64,000 nucleotides of DNA from Actinobacteria bacterium IMCC19121 (GTDB lineage Bacteria > Actinomycetota > Actinomycetes > Nanopelagicales > Nanopelagicaceae): positions 558,001 through 622,000 of the forward strand of contig CP015605.1 in the NCBI GenBank assembly GCA_002284895.1, in the 5' to 3' direction. The number at the start of each line of letters is the position of its first letter. Within the stretch, counting starts at the first letter, position 1. The position numbers and the translations under genes are program-made. Of the stretch, positions 1-9,656 are shown piece by piece. Under the pieces are notes generated by a model, which saw only the letters and a list, made by a program, of their open reading frames with translations, searched no databases and was not told the DNA's origin.

Positions 1-398
1 GACGTTTAGCTGATGTTAAAAACCCGTCAGATGTTGAATCTATTCGCGCTGAACTACTTGATCGATTCGGAGAATTACCTGAGGAAGCAGTTGCCTTATT
101 AGGAGTTGCCCAACTTCGTGCGCAAGCAAAGATTGCCAAATTAACTGAAGTAGTTATTCAAGGAAAATACCTGCGATTGGCTCCCTTAACATTGCCTGAG
201 TCACGTCAGTTACGTCTGTCACGTTTGTATCCAGGTTCACTCTATAAACCGGCTACGCGCACCGTTTTAGTTGCATTAGCCAAAGGCCCCGCGTGGAATC
301 CGTCCCAGAATGAGCCTGAGATAGTGGATACTTCTCTTCTGGCCTGGGTCGTTGAGGCTGTTAACCAACTAAGCGAAGCACCGAAAGTGAGTTCATAG
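1..398 (+). CDS. mfd: Transcription-repair coupling factor Mfd, C-terminal end (partial)
   Basis: This is the last ~131 codons of a larger gene that begins before the window; the reading frame is open from base 3. The visible protein (RAELLDRFGELPEEAVALLG and onward) matches the C-terminal D7 domain of Mfd, the SF2 translocase that removes stalled RNA polymerase and recruits UvrA. The helicase motor itself lies upstream and is not seen. The stop TAG (396-398) overlaps the GTG start of the lipoprotein by one base, so the two are probably translated together. The assignment rests on the characteristic D7 sequence and on the mfd-SurA-mazG-eno order usual in Actinobacteria. Confidence 0.88.
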   Translation, partial: RLADVKNPSDVESIRAELLDRFGELPEEAVALLGVAQLRAQAKIAKLTEVVIQGKYLRLAPLTLPESRQLRLSRLYPGSLYKPATRTVLVALAKGPAWNPSQNEPEIVDTSLLAWVVEAVNQLSEAPKVSS

Positions 399-1000
399 TG
401 AAGAAGATTCTGGCCCTTGTTGCCGTTGCAACCACGCTCCTACTAACTGGATGTTCCCAAGTTGGTTCTGCAGCAACTTTAGGCAGCACAAAGATTTCAC
501 AAGCCACAGTGCAAAGCAGCATTGATGCAATTCTTGCTTCTCGCCAAGGTGTTGACACTTCACAGATGCAACTTGAAACGGGTGAAGCCCTTAACCGTGG
601 TCAGCTTCGTTTTCACTTATTAACAGCCCTTCTTCGTGAAGTTGGAAAAGAAATCAAACTTTCAGTCTCAAAGGCAGAAATTGATACACGCCGCCAAAGC
701 ATCATTGATCAGGTAGGTGGAGTAGAAGCACTTCCAAACGCACTTGTTGGTGCGGGAATTGCTGAAAAAGATTTTGATCAATACATCGAAGCGATTTCAC
801 TTTCAGACAAAATTAGCCAAGCACTCAGTGCTGCAGGTGTGACTGAGGCTGACATGGGAGCACAGATTCAAAAGCTTGTTGTTGCAAAAGCTAAAGAACT
901 TGGTGTGACTGTTAATCCACGTTACGGCAAGTGGGATGGCACAGTGGCCGATGTTGTTGCCTCTGATGCAGCAGGTACTGCTGTCACTCCAACAGAGTAA
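398..1000 (+). CDS. SurA-like N-terminal domain lipoprotein
   Basis: A 200-aa secreted protein with a lipoprotein signal: MKK, a hydrophobic stretch, then the lipobox LLTGC with Cys19 as the likely lipidated residue. After cleavage, residues ~27-160 resemble the SurA_N/trigger-factor-like helical chaperone domain (a SKAEID..R motif near residue 87). No parvulin isomerase domain follows, so it is a chaperone-only, membrane-anchored form. The start is GTG, overlapping the mfd stop. Actinobacteria commonly carry such a protein between mfd and mazG. A role in folding exported proteins is inferred from the family. Confidence 0.8.
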   Translation: MKKILALVAVATTLLLTGCSQVGSAATLGSTKISQATVQSSIDAILASRQGVDTSQMQLETGEALNRGQLRFHLLTALLREVGKEIKLSVSKAEIDTRRQSIIDQVGGVEALPNALVGAGIAEKDFDQYIEAISLSDKISQALSAAGVTEADMGAQIQKLVVAKAKELGVTVNPRYGKWDGTVADVVASDAAGTAVTPTE

Positions 1001-1011
1001 AGATTTAGTCG

Positions 1012-1662
1012 ATGACGCAGGGTTCACAGCTTCAACGCTTAGTTGAAGTTATGGACCAACTGCGATCTCCTGGGGGTTGTCCTTGGGATGCAGAACAAAC
1101 ACATGAGTCACTTCTTAAATATCTGTTAGAAGAGTCCTACGAGTTTGTTGATGCTGTAGCAGGTGGTGATCGCATTGATATGCGCGAAGAACTCGGTGAT
1201 GTATTACTGCAGGTCTATTTCCATGCTCGTATCGCCGAGGACCATCCAAGTGATCCATTTTCAATTGAAGATGTAGCTCAAGGCATCACTGATAAGTTAA
1301 TTAGACGCCATCCTCATGTCTTTGCTGGAGTTGAGGTAAAAACTTCAGAAGATGTATTGCAAAATTGGGAAGATATAAAAAAGAAAGAAAAGGGCCGCAC
1401 CTCAGCCCTTGATGGGATTGCAATGTCGCAGCCGGCCCTGCCTTTAGTAGAAAAGCTTTTATATCGCGCCGAAAAATACAACGTTGATCTTCACACCCCA
1501 ACCAGCGCAGATATTGATGGAGATGCCGATGAAGGCGCAGTAGGACAAGCATTGTTGGCCGTTATTGCTTGGGCCCATGCCAATGGAATTGATGCTGAGG
1601 CCGCCCTGCGCAAAGAAGCGTTGAAATTGAGCGAACAAGTGAGCACTATCGAGGCACGGTAG
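1012..1662 (+). CDS. mazG: Nucleoside triphosphate pyrophosphohydrolase MazG
   Basis: A 216-aa MazG-family house-cleaning enzyme that hydrolyses (d)NTPs to NMP and pyrophosphate. The N-terminal MazG fold shows the usual GCPWDAEQTHESL segment, the EESYEF metal-binding helix and the REELGDVLLQV second helix, with acidic residues that coordinate magnesium. A second, weaker MazG-like half follows (PALPLVEKLLYRAEK). It is shorter than the ~260-aa E. coli protein but close to the single-and-a-half-domain actinobacterial form. It lies 11 bases after the lipoprotein and upstream of eno, as in mycobacteria. Confidence 0.9.
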   Translation: MTQGSQLQRLVEVMDQLRSPGGCPWDAEQTHESLLKYLLEESYEFVDAVAGGDRIDMREELGDVLLQVYFHARIAEDHPSDPFSIEDVAQGITDKLIRRHPHVFAGVEVKTSEDVLQNWEDIKKKEKGRTSALDGIAMSQPALPLVEKLLYRAEKYNVDLHTPTSADIDGDADEGAVGQALLAVIAWAHANGIDAEAALRKEALKLSEQVSTIEAR

Positions 1663-1726
1663 GATTAGCCCAGAAAAGATTGTGCGATTTCAGCGTTGAG
1701 GTCTACGGCACAAGATGTGTAAGTGA

Positions 1727-3019
<1,293 letters not shown>

Positions 3020-3027
3020 GTGATTTT

Positions 3028-3426
3028 GTGGCGCGTCGACAATTAAATTTCAACCGTCGACGTAACTCGGGGCGTGCATTGGCGCTATGGGCAATATTTT
3101 TTATATTAGCTCTTGCCATTGCACCTCCCGTGAAGCACTACTTCACCCAGCGAGCACAAATAAGCGCACTTAATTCACAACTAGCCTCAGATAACAAAGC
3201 GCTAGATGCTGCGCGTCAAGAACTCTTGTTATGGCAAGATCCTGAATACATAAAGTCACAAGCGCGTGAGCGTTTGCACTTTGTATTACCCGGTGAGCGC
3301 CAATACATAGTCACAGAAAATGGAACTGCATCAAATACTGATGAGGGTACAAAAGTTGCCAACTCGCTCACTGATGGCCAACCGTGGTATTCAAGACTTA
3401 TCGCCTCCATCACAGAAGCGGGTTAA
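3028..3426 (+). CDS. Septum formation initiator FtsB/DivIC family protein
   Basis: A 132-aa bitopic membrane protein. A basic N-terminus (ARRQLNFNRRRNSGR) precedes one membrane segment at about residues 18-35, then a short coiled coil (ISALNSQLASDNKALDAARQ) and the family motif DPEYIKSQARERLHFVLPGE, with a disordered tail. FtsB/DivIC proteins join FtsL and FtsQ in the divisome. The start is GTG, 8 bases after eno. In Actinobacteria the gene after enolase is regularly this family member, followed by DUF501 and ppx, exactly as here. Confidence 0.87.
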   Translation: MARRQLNFNRRRNSGRALALWAIFFILALAIAPPVKHYFTQRAQISALNSQLASDNKALDAARQELLLWQDPEYIKSQARERLHFVLPGERQYIVTENGTASNTDEGTKVANSLTDGQPWYSRLIASITEAG

Positions 3427-3430
3427 TGCT

Positions 3431-3919
3431 TTGCGCGAAGTATCACAAGCAGATTTAGATTGCATCGAAATTCAATTAGGTCGCACACCTCGTGATGTTC
3501 ATGCAATTGCTTATCGCTGTCCATGTGGCAAGCCTGCAGTAGTTGAAACACCACCGCGCCTTGCCGATGGCACACCTTTCCCAACTTTCTATTACGCAAC
3601 CTGCCCGCGTTTAACTGCAGCAATTTCAACCCTTGAAACAACTGGCTTAATGGGTCAGATGAATGAGCGGTTAGAAACCGATGCAGAGTTAGCTGGGGCT
3701 TATCACGCAGCCCATGATGACTACATTGCAGCGCGATCAGCACTTGGCATTGATGTGCCTGAAGTAGACAACGTATCTGCTGGTGGAATGCCAAATCGCG
3801 TGAAATGCCTGCATTCACTTATTGCCCACTCACTTTCAGCCGGTCCAGATGTGAACCCATTAGGCGATGAAGCGCTAGCAAAACTGCCCAAGTGGTGGGA
3901 AGGCAATCCATGCGAGTAG
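3431..3919 (+). CDS. DUF501 family protein
   Basis: About 162 aa, matching the actinobacterial DUF501 family, whose function is unknown. The conserved opening (DLDCIEIQLGRTPRDVHAIA, then RCPCGKPAVVETPPRL) and the TPFPTFYYATCPRL block are present; the paired cysteines suggest metal binding, which is inference. I place the start at TTG 3431, because family members begin a few residues before the LGRTPR motif. An upstream ATG in frame at 3320 would run deep into the FtsB-like gene. The 3' end overlaps ppx by 10 bases, consistent with translational coupling. Confidence 0.8.
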   Translation: MREVSQADLDCIEIQLGRTPRDVHAIAYRCPCGKPAVVETPPRLADGTPFPTFYYATCPRLTAAISTLETTGLMGQMNERLETDAELAGAYHAAHDDYIAARSALGIDVPEVDNVSAGGMPNRVKCLHSLIAHSLSAGPDVNPLGDEALAKLPKWWEGNPCE

Positions 3920-4830
3920 CAGCCATTGATTGCGGCACTAACTCAATACGTTTACTGATTGCAGATATTGAGGGTGAGAGCTTTCGTGAAGTTCTGCGCA
4001 CAATGGAGATTGTTCGCTTAGGTCAAGGCGTTGATGAGACCGGGCAGTTCCACCCAGATGCAATCACTCGCACATTAGCCGCCGTTGATAAGTTTGCTGG
4101 AGAGATTGCAAAGCGCGGAGTAGAAAAGATACGTTTTTGTGCAACAAGTGCCACACGCGATGCAACTAATCGTCACCTATTTGTTGATGGAGTGCGCGAA
4201 CGCTTGGGGATTGAGCCTGAAGTAATTAGTGGGGATGAGGAAGCAGCACTTTCTTTTGCTGGAGCAATCCAAGATTTCCATCCATCTGATGGTCCTTTTC
4301 TTGTCGTTGATATTGGCGGCGGATCAACTGAGTTTGTCTTTGGCACCACAAGCGTTGAATCTGCAAAGTCGGTCAACATAGGTTGTGTGAGAATGACTGA
4401 GCGCCACTTTGCAAATGATCCTGCAGCACAAACACAAGTAGATGCAGCACGAGCCGACATTATTGAGGCGATTGCAAAGGCAGCCAGCATTGTTCCTATT
4501 ACAAAAGCCAAGACATTGATCGCAGTTGCTGGCACAGCAACCACTGTCGCAGCGGCTGCATTGAACTTATCTGAATATGATCGCTATGCAATTCACTTAT
4601 CTCGAATCAGTGCGCAGCAAGTGCATGAAGCTTCGCAGATGTTTTTAACTAAAACCCGAGAAGAACGCTTAACTCTTGGTTATATGCACCCTGGTCGTGT
4701 GGATGTGATTCCTGCAGGTGCATTAGTTCTTTCAGAGATCATGAGAGCAACTGGGGCAAGTGAATTCGTGGCATCTGAATCAGATATCTTGGATGGAATT
4801 GCCCGTTCATTAGCTGGAAAGAACGCTTAG
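3910..4830 (+). CDS. ppx: Exopolyphosphatase / GppA family phosphatase
   Basis: A 306-aa member of the Ppx/GppA branch of the ASKHA fold, hydrolysing polyphosphate or pppGpp. The phosphate-1 loop (AAIDCGTNSIRLLIADI) and phosphate-2 loop (VVDIGGGSTEF) are intact, as is the AGTATT motif near residue 210. It has the short two-domain actinobacterial form without the C-terminal HD-like extension of E. coli Ppx. ATG 3910 is preferred over an in-frame ATG at 3892 because MRVAAIDCGTNS is where the family begins. It ends 31 bases before a tRNA gene. Confidence 0.9.
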   Translation: MRVAAIDCGTNSIRLLIADIEGESFREVLRTMEIVRLGQGVDETGQFHPDAITRTLAAVDKFAGEIAKRGVEKIRFCATSATRDATNRHLFVDGVRERLGIEPEVISGDEEAALSFAGAIQDFHPSDGPFLVVDIGGGSTEFVFGTTSVESAKSVNIGCVRMTERHFANDPAAQTQVDAARADIIEAIAKAASIVPITKAKTLIAVAGTATTVAAAALNLSEYDRYAIHLSRISAQQVHEASQMFLTKTREERLTLGYMHPGRVDVIPAGALVLSEIMRATGASEFVASESDILDGIARSLAGKNA

Positions 4831-4861
4831 AAAAGCAGGGTAGATTTACCCCTTGCACGTG

Positions 4862-4937
4862 GCCCCGATAGCCCAATGGCAGAGGCAGAGGACTTAAAAT
4901 CCTCCCAGTGTGGGTTCGACCCCCACTCGGGGCACCA
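4862..4937 (+). tRNA. tRNA with UAA anticodon (Leu-type), class I fold
   Basis: Folding by eye gives acceptor GCCCCGA/TCGGGGC, a D arm with GGC at the 3' side and GG in the loop, anticodon stem GAGGA/TCCTC around loop CTTAAAA (anticodon TAA), a 5-base variable loop CCAGT, T stem GTGGG/CCCAC with loop TTCGACC, discriminator A and an encoded CCA. UAA reads leucine UUA codons. Every standard element is present, but the variable region is short, so this is a class I tRNA, whereas bacterial tRNA-Leu is normally class II with a long variable arm. The amino acid carried is therefore inferred from the anticodon and A73 only. Confidence 0.88.
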
Positions 4938-4990
4938 TCTTCACATCGCCCGGGAATCTTCTGGGCCTTAAACTTGTTATGCATGGCAAA

Positions 4991-5009
4991 CCACCAGAGG
5001 TTCTGGTGG
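4991..5009 (+). other. Perfect 8-bp hairpin between tRNA and yccA
   Basis: CCACCAGA (4991-4998) and TCTGGTGG (5002-5009) are perfectly complementary around a GGT loop. No T-run follows, so it is not a typical intrinsic terminator. It may act as a 3' processing boundary for the tRNA transcript or as a 5' stabiliser for the next mRNA; neither is shown. Confidence 0.45.
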
Positions 5010-5032
5010 CACTACAAAAGGAGAGAAAAGAT

Positions 5033-5818
5033 ATGCGCAGTTCAAACCCTGTTTTAGGACGGGCGTTTAATCAGCGTGGATACGCTGCATTTGATCCGAG
5101 CACAATTAACTCAGACCCAGCAGCGATGGAAGAACTTTATAACGCACCTGCTGCATCATCGATGCGCACAGGTCGCATGACGATTGACGATGTAGTCACT
5201 CGCACAGGAATTTTATTTGCAGTTCTAGTTTCTGTTGGCGCAGTTGCATGGACACTTAACCTTGGTGGCGGGGCAATGATGCTCGGTGTCTTTGGTGGTT
5301 TTGCACTTGCCATGGTCAACAGCTTTAGCAAAACCGTTAAGCCTGCGCTAGCAATTGCTTATGCAGCTTTTCAAGGTTTAGCTCTTGGAACAATTAGCAA
5401 CATATATAACTCTGCATATTCAGGAATTGTTAGCCAAGCAATCATCGTAACTATCTGTGCATTCACAGGAATGCTCTTTGCATATAAGAGCGGACGCATC
5501 CGTGTGACACCTAAGTTCACCAAGGTGCTCATGACTGCATTGATTGGTTACTTAGTACTGGCGCTGCTTTCCTTCGTTGGTTCATTCTTTGGCGCAAGCA
5601 TCTATAACATCGGTGGTCTTGGTTTAATCATGGCTGCAGGTGGAATGGTTCTTGCAAGCTTCTTCTTGATTCTAGATTTTGATCAGATTCAAAAGGGAAT
5701 CAATGCCGGAGCTCCAGAATCAGAATCATGGCGAGCTGCTTTTGGTTTGATGGTCACAATCGTGTGGCTATATCTAGAAGTTCTGCGTCTGCTTTCAATC
5801 TTGCGCGGCAACGACTAA
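5033..5818 (+). CDS. Bax inhibitor-1 / YccA family membrane protein
   Basis: A 261-aa integral membrane protein with about seven hydrophobic segments after a ~50-aa soluble N-terminus (MRSSNPVLGRAF). It matches the actinobacterial Bax1-I/YccA branch: a TIDDVVTRTGILFAVL start to the first helix, and FDQIQKGINAGAPESESW before the last. Family members have been studied as pH-sensitive calcium leak channels; the role here is inferred. AAAGGAG about 10 bases upstream supports the ATG at 5033. A longer reading from 4910 would run through the tRNA and is rejected. The stop abuts the stop of the convergent MFS gene. Confidence 0.85.
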   Translation: MRSSNPVLGRAFNQRGYAAFDPSTINSDPAAMEELYNAPAASSMRTGRMTIDDVVTRTGILFAVLVSVGAVAWTLNLGGGAMMLGVFGGFALAMVNSFSKTVKPALAIAYAAFQGLALGTISNIYNSAYSGIVSQAIIVTICAFTGMLFAYKSGRIRVTPKFTKVLMTALIGYLVLALLSFVGSFFGASIYNIGGLGLIMAAGGMVLASFFLILDFDQIQKGINAGAPESESWRAAFGLMVTIVWLYLEVLRLLSILRGND

Positions 5819-7042
5819 TTACAGATCTTCATCGAGGGGCCTCAGGTTATTAACCTGGGGCTCTTCGACATTTCTGGTCTCTGGTATTTGATAGACCAAG
5901 ACAAGAGCAATAACAAATATGGCAGCCGACATGCCAAATGCTGCGCGATAAGAATAGATATCTGAAACTGCGCCAATAATGATTGGCCCGACCATCATTC
6001 CGGCATCACCTGCCATCTGGAAGATTGCAATTACCTTGCCACCTTTGCCTTTAATAACATCGCCCACGATGCTGGCTGGAGAAGTTGAAAGAAAAGCGCC
6101 ACCAAAACCAAGGGTTGCCATTGCTAATAAATACATCCATATGTGAACTGAGAATGTAAGCAATAAGACTCCGAGCAAAACGACCTGTGCACCAATAATT
6201 GATGCAGCCCTGCGCCCCTTCTCATCAGAGTATCTGCCAGCGCGTAGCAAGATTGCGCCTTGAATAACTGCTGAGAGTGCAAGTCCATAACCAACAACTG
6301 CGGTTGTTGATTTTAATTCCTCAGTAACGAAAATCGGCAAAATCGATGCACGAAGTCCAAAGAAAACCCAACTACCAATGAATGCAAGAACTAGTGCAAT
6401 TCGATAAGGCTTCATCGCTAACGCTTCGCGCACAGTCGTGTGATCTGATGTGTCCACGCTCTTATCAACTTTGCCGATTTTCTCGCCCTTGAGGAAAAAG
6501 AAAGCGACAGTGCCCGAGCAAAGAAGCATTCCTGAATAAACAAAGAAAGGTGCACGAAGGGAGATAACTGAGAGTAGTCCACCGATTGCAGGACCTGCGA
6601 TACCACCTAGAAGAAATGAACCTTGATAGACAGATTGAGCCCGGCCACGATGGGCATCATCAACAGATCGCATAATCACTGAACCAGCAGCCACAGAAAA
6701 CATTGAAGAACCAAGGCCGCCAGCTGCACGAAAGAAGAGGAGTTGTTCATAGCTTTGTGAAAGACCAGCTAGGAAAGTGAAGAGTGAGACCATGAATACG
6801 CCAGATGAAAACACTGCACGTTCGCCAAATTTATCTACTAACGTGCCAGAGATGAGTCCAGAGGCAAAGCGGGTAATTGCAAAAGCAGAGACCATGAGGC
6901 CAATTGCAGCGTTATTGACGCCAAAAGACTTAGCAAAGACGGGGATTGCAGGTAATACGATTCCAAAACCAACTGCTACAAAAAAGGATGCCGCGACAAG
7001 TATGGAAACTTCTCGCGGCAGATCCTTAAATGGAGATTGCAT
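5819..7042 (-). CDS. MFS transporter (12-TM drug exporter type)
   Basis: A 407-aa major facilitator with about twelve hydrophobic helices. Motif A-like residues occur after TM2 (SGTLVDKFGERAVF) and in the second half (AGRYSDEKGRRAA); the overall pattern fits the DHA1/multidrug subset, and the substrate cannot be read. Its ATG overlaps the stop of the upstream DHA2 transporter by one base (TAATG), so the two exporters form one transcript. The C-terminus ends exactly where the convergent yccA gene ends. The pair sits beside a DrrAB-like ABC exporter, which suggests an efflux neighbourhood. Confidence 0.85.
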   Translation of the reverse strand: MQSPFKDLPREVSILVAASFFVAVGFGIVLPAIPVFAKSFGVNNAAIGLMVSAFAITRFASGLISGTLVDKFGERAVFSSGVFMVSLFTFLAGLSQSYEQLLFFRAAGGLGSSMFSVAAGSVIMRSVDDAHRGRAQSVYQGSFLLGGIAGPAIGGLLSVISLRAPFFVYSGMLLCSGTVAFFFLKGEKIGKVDKSVDTSDHTTVREALAMKPYRIALVLAFIGSWVFFGLRASILPIFVTEELKSTTAVVGYGLALSAVIQGAILLRAGRYSDEKGRRAASIIGAQVVLLGVLLLTFSVHIWMYLLAMATLGFGGAFLSTSPASIVGDVIKGKGGKVIAIFQMAGDAGMMVGPIIIGAVSDIYSYRAAFGMSAAIFVIALVLVYQIPETRNVEEPQVNNLRPLDEDL

Positions 7043-8655
7043 TAACCCAGTGATTCTCCTGCTGCATCTTCACGCGCTGCCGCGTAATCCTCAGAGGTGC
7101 GAAGTGGAGTCTCACGCAACATGAATGCTAGAAGCAAGCCCAATAGAGTCACTGGGGCTGCTGCATAGAACACAACATGGAATGAGTTTACGAATGCCTC
7201 AAGTGCTGTTGCTTTGATTACTGGAGGGAACGTCTGCAAAACAGCAGTGTTGTTTGTAAGGCCAGCTAACTTAGTTGTATCAAAGCCAGCAAGGGCACTT
7301 GGGTTAGTTTTCGCTAAGTCGCCAAAACCAGTTGCCATGTAGTGCACAACGCGGTTAGTCAAAATACTTCCAAAGATTGCAGTTCCAAAGACTGAGCCAA
7401 GTGAGCGGAAGAAAGTATTAGAGCTCGTTGCAACGCCCATATCTTTGAATTCAACTGCATTTTGAAGGGCGATAACAATGGTCTGCATTGAAAGACCAAG
7501 GCCAGCACCAACCATGATTGCATAGATTGAGATCTGCCAATAAGGCGTATCAATTTGCAAACGAGTCATGAGCAAGATACCAACTGTCATAATCGCTGTT
7601 CCCATGATTGGGAAGCGCTTGTAGTGGCCATGCTTTGAAATCATTTTGCCTGAGACAATTGATGTTGAAACAATTCCAAGCATCAATGGGATCAATTTAA
7701 GTCCAGCCTCAGTTGCGGTGTAACCCTTAACAACCTGGAAGTAGAGTGGCAACATAACGATTGCGCCAAACATGCCTGCGCCAATCACAGCACCTAAGAG
7801 TGAAGTAATAGAGAAGGTGTGATTCTTAAATAGATACAAAGGCAGAATTGGCTCTTTAGCTTTGCCTTCCCACATCAGGAAGAGCACGGCAAGGATTACA
7901 CCAATGACTGCATACATGATTGTGCGGCTATCACCCCAACCATATTGAGGTCCATAGATTGAAGCTGAAAGCAGAATTAAACAGACAGAGACAACCATTA
8001 ATACAGCGCCTAAGTAGTCAATAGAATGCTCGCGCTTGACCTTAGGGATGTGTAGAACAGCTGAAGTAATAATCAGTGATGCAATTCCAATAGGTAGGTT
8101 GATGTAGAAAATCCAACGCCATCCAGTAATACCAAGAATTTGTGTGTGGTCAGAGAAGAAGCCACCAAGAAGTGGACCGGCAACCGAAGACAAGCCCCAG
8201 ACCGCGCCAAAATAACCCTGATACTTACCGCGCTCGCGCGGAGGAACAATGTCACCAATGATCACGAAAGTTAACGCCATCAATCCACCGGCGCCAAGGC
8301 CCTGTAGTGCACGAGTTGCAATGAGCTGCTCCATGTTTTGTGAAGCACCAGCAAGTAGTGAACCTAGTAAGAAGGTAACAATTGCGAACTGGAAGACAAT
8401 ACGACGGCCGTAGATATCTGAAATCTTTCCGTATAGCGGAGTAGATGCCGTTGATGTCAGTAGGTATGCGGTGACTACCCATGTGTAGTGGTTGAGACCA
8501 TCAAATTCTTCAACAATGTTTTTAAGCGCAGTTGAAACGATTGTTTGGTCAAGGGCTGCAAGGAGCATTCCAGTCATAAGACCGCCCAGGATGATCATGA
8601 TTTCCTTGTGGGTATGGGCCTTTGCTGATGCGTTTATTGGAGGGTTTTTAGACAT
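7042..8655 (-). CDS. DHA2 family MFS multidrug transporter (EmrB/QacA type)
   Basis: A 537-aa transporter with about fourteen predicted helices, matching the DHA2 family of proton-driven drug exporters. The helix-1 motif [20 protein letters not shown] and the [11 protein letters not shown] motif A after TM2 are diagnostic, as is the [20 protein letters not shown] segment. The longer loop between the last two helices (~residues 440-490) is typical of this group. The gene reads away from the drrA homologue across only 17 bases, with a TAACCT -10-like hexamer 7 bases before its ATG (leaderless). Substrate unknown. Confidence 0.88.
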   Translation of the reverse strand: MSKNPPINASAKAHTHKEIMIILGGLMTGMLLAALDQTIVSTALKNIVEEFDGLNHYTWVVTAYLLTSTASTPLYGKISDIYGRRIVFQFAIVTFLLGSLLAGASQNMEQLIATRALQGLGAGGLMALTFVIIGDIVPPRERGKYQGYFGAVWGLSSVAGPLLGGFFSDHTQILGITGWRWIFYINLPIGIASLIITSAVLHIPKVKREHSIDYLGAVLMVVSVCLILLSASIYGPQYGWGDSRTIMYAVIGVILAVLFLMWEGKAKEPILPLYLFKNHTFSITSLLGAVIGAGMFGAIVMLPLYFQVVKGYTATEAGLKLIPLMLGIVSTSIVSGKMISKHGHYKRFPIMGTAIMTVGILLMTRLQIDTPYWQISIYAIMVGAGLGLSMQTIVIALQNAVEFKDMGVATSSNTFFRSLGSVFGTAIFGSILTNRVVHYMATGFGDLAKTNPSALAGFDTTKLAGLTNNTAVLQTFPPVIKATALEAFVNSFHVVFYAAAPVTLLGLLLAFMLRETPLRTSEDYAAAREDAAGESLG

Positions 8656-8672
8656 AGAGGTAAGGTTACCGT
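8656..8672. promoter_or_regulatory. 17-bp divergent leaderless promoter, DHA2 transporter / ABC exporter
   Basis: The whole intergenic space is 17 bases. The + strand hexamer TAAGGT (8661-8666) ends 6 bases before the GTG at 8673. The - strand hexamer TAACCT (complement of 8663-8668) ends 7 bases before the ATG at 8655. The two -10 elements overlap inside the near-palindrome GGTAAGGTTACC, so polymerase should not be able to open both at once. Both transcripts would start at or next to the start codon. Confidence 0.6.
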
Positions 8673-9656
8673 GTGAAGTCAGTTATCGCCGAACATCTAG
8701 TGAAGACCTATCGCAATGGCGAGGTTAAAGCCTTAGATGATCTCTCTCTTGATGTTGAAGAAGGCACTGTTTTAGGCGTATTAGGCCCTAATGGTGCAGG
8801 TAAAACAACAACTGTGAGAATACTCGCAACGTTATTAAAACCAGATTCAGGTATTGCAACTGTTGCAGGAATCGATGTAATCAAACATCCTGACAAAGTT
8901 CGTGAATTAATTGGTTTATCAGGTCAATATGCAGCAGTTGATGAGACTTTAACTGGCTGGGATAACTTAGTGATGTTTGGTCGTTTGTATCACTTAGGTA
9001 AAGCTGCATCTGTAAAGCGAGCTGAGGAATTACTGGAAAGATTTTCACTCACTGATAGTGCTCGCCGTCCAATCAAGACTTATTCAGGTGGAATGCGCCG
9101 TCGTTTAGATTTAGCTGCATCATTAATTGTGCAACCAAAAGTTCTCTTCCTCGATGAACCAACAACTGGCCTTGACCCACGCGGTCGCCAAGAGATGTGG
9201 GGAGTCATTCAAGAGTTAGTTAAAGGTGGCGTAACACTGCTTCTAACAACTCAATACCTAGAAGAAGCCGATCAATTAGCTGATGAGATTGCTGTGATTG
9301 ATCACGGAAAAGTAATTGCTCGTGGAACTTCAGATGCTTTAAAGAAGCAGGTGGGTGGAGAGCGTTTAGAGATTACAGTTGAAAATGCCGACATCGATAA
9401 AACCCAAGAGATTGTTTCTAGAATCAGCACAAGTGCAATTCATACTGATATTCGCACCATTTCAGCACCAGTCACAACTGGATCTATTGCTCTTATGGAG
9501 GCGTTACGCGCTCTGGATGAAGCAAAGATTCACCCACTAGATATTGGACTCAAGCGCCCTTCACTCGATGATGTGTTCTTATCTCTTACTGGCCATGTGG
9601 CAGAAGAGGAAGTTATTGCCCAGCCGGTAAAGAAAAAGAGAGGGGGCAAGAAATGA
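8673..9656 (+). CDS. ABC transporter ATP-binding protein (DrrA family)
   Basis: A 327-aa ATPase of the daunorubicin-resistance DrrA type. Walker A ([10 protein letters not shown], ~residue 39), Q-loop region, signature [11 protein letters not shown], Walker B ([12 protein letters not shown]) and a DrrA-specific C-terminal domain (residues ~230-310, DVFLSLTGH) are present, followed by a lysine-rich tail (KKKRGGKK). It pairs with the permease whose ATG overlaps its stop by 4 bases. Together they would export a hydrophobic compound or lipid; the substrate is unknown. The start is GTG directly after a TAAGGT hexamer, consistent with a leaderless mRNA. Confidence 0.9.
   Translation: MKSVIAEHLVKTYRNGEVKALDDLSLDVEEGTVLGVLGPNGAGKTTTVRILATLLKPDSGIATVAGIDVIKHPDKVRELIGLSGQYAAVDETLTGWDNLVMFGRLYHLGKAASVKRAEELLERFSLTDSARRPIKTYSGGMRRRLDLAASLIVQPKVLFLDEPTTGLDPRGRQEMWGVIQELVKGGVTLLLTTQYLEEADQLADEIAVIDHGKVIARGTSDALKKQVGGERLEITVENADIDKTQEIVSRISTSAIHTDIRTISAPVTTGSIALMEALRALDEAKIHPLDIGLKRPSLDDVFLSLTGHVAEEEVIAQPVKKKRGGKK

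Noticed and set aside
4173-4544. 123-aa ORF on the - strand inside ppx
   Set aside because: Antisense shadow of a well-conserved gene.
4910-5032. N-terminal extension of the YccA gene from an upstream ATG
   Set aside because: It would run from inside the tRNA gene; the ATG at 5033 has a good ribosome site.
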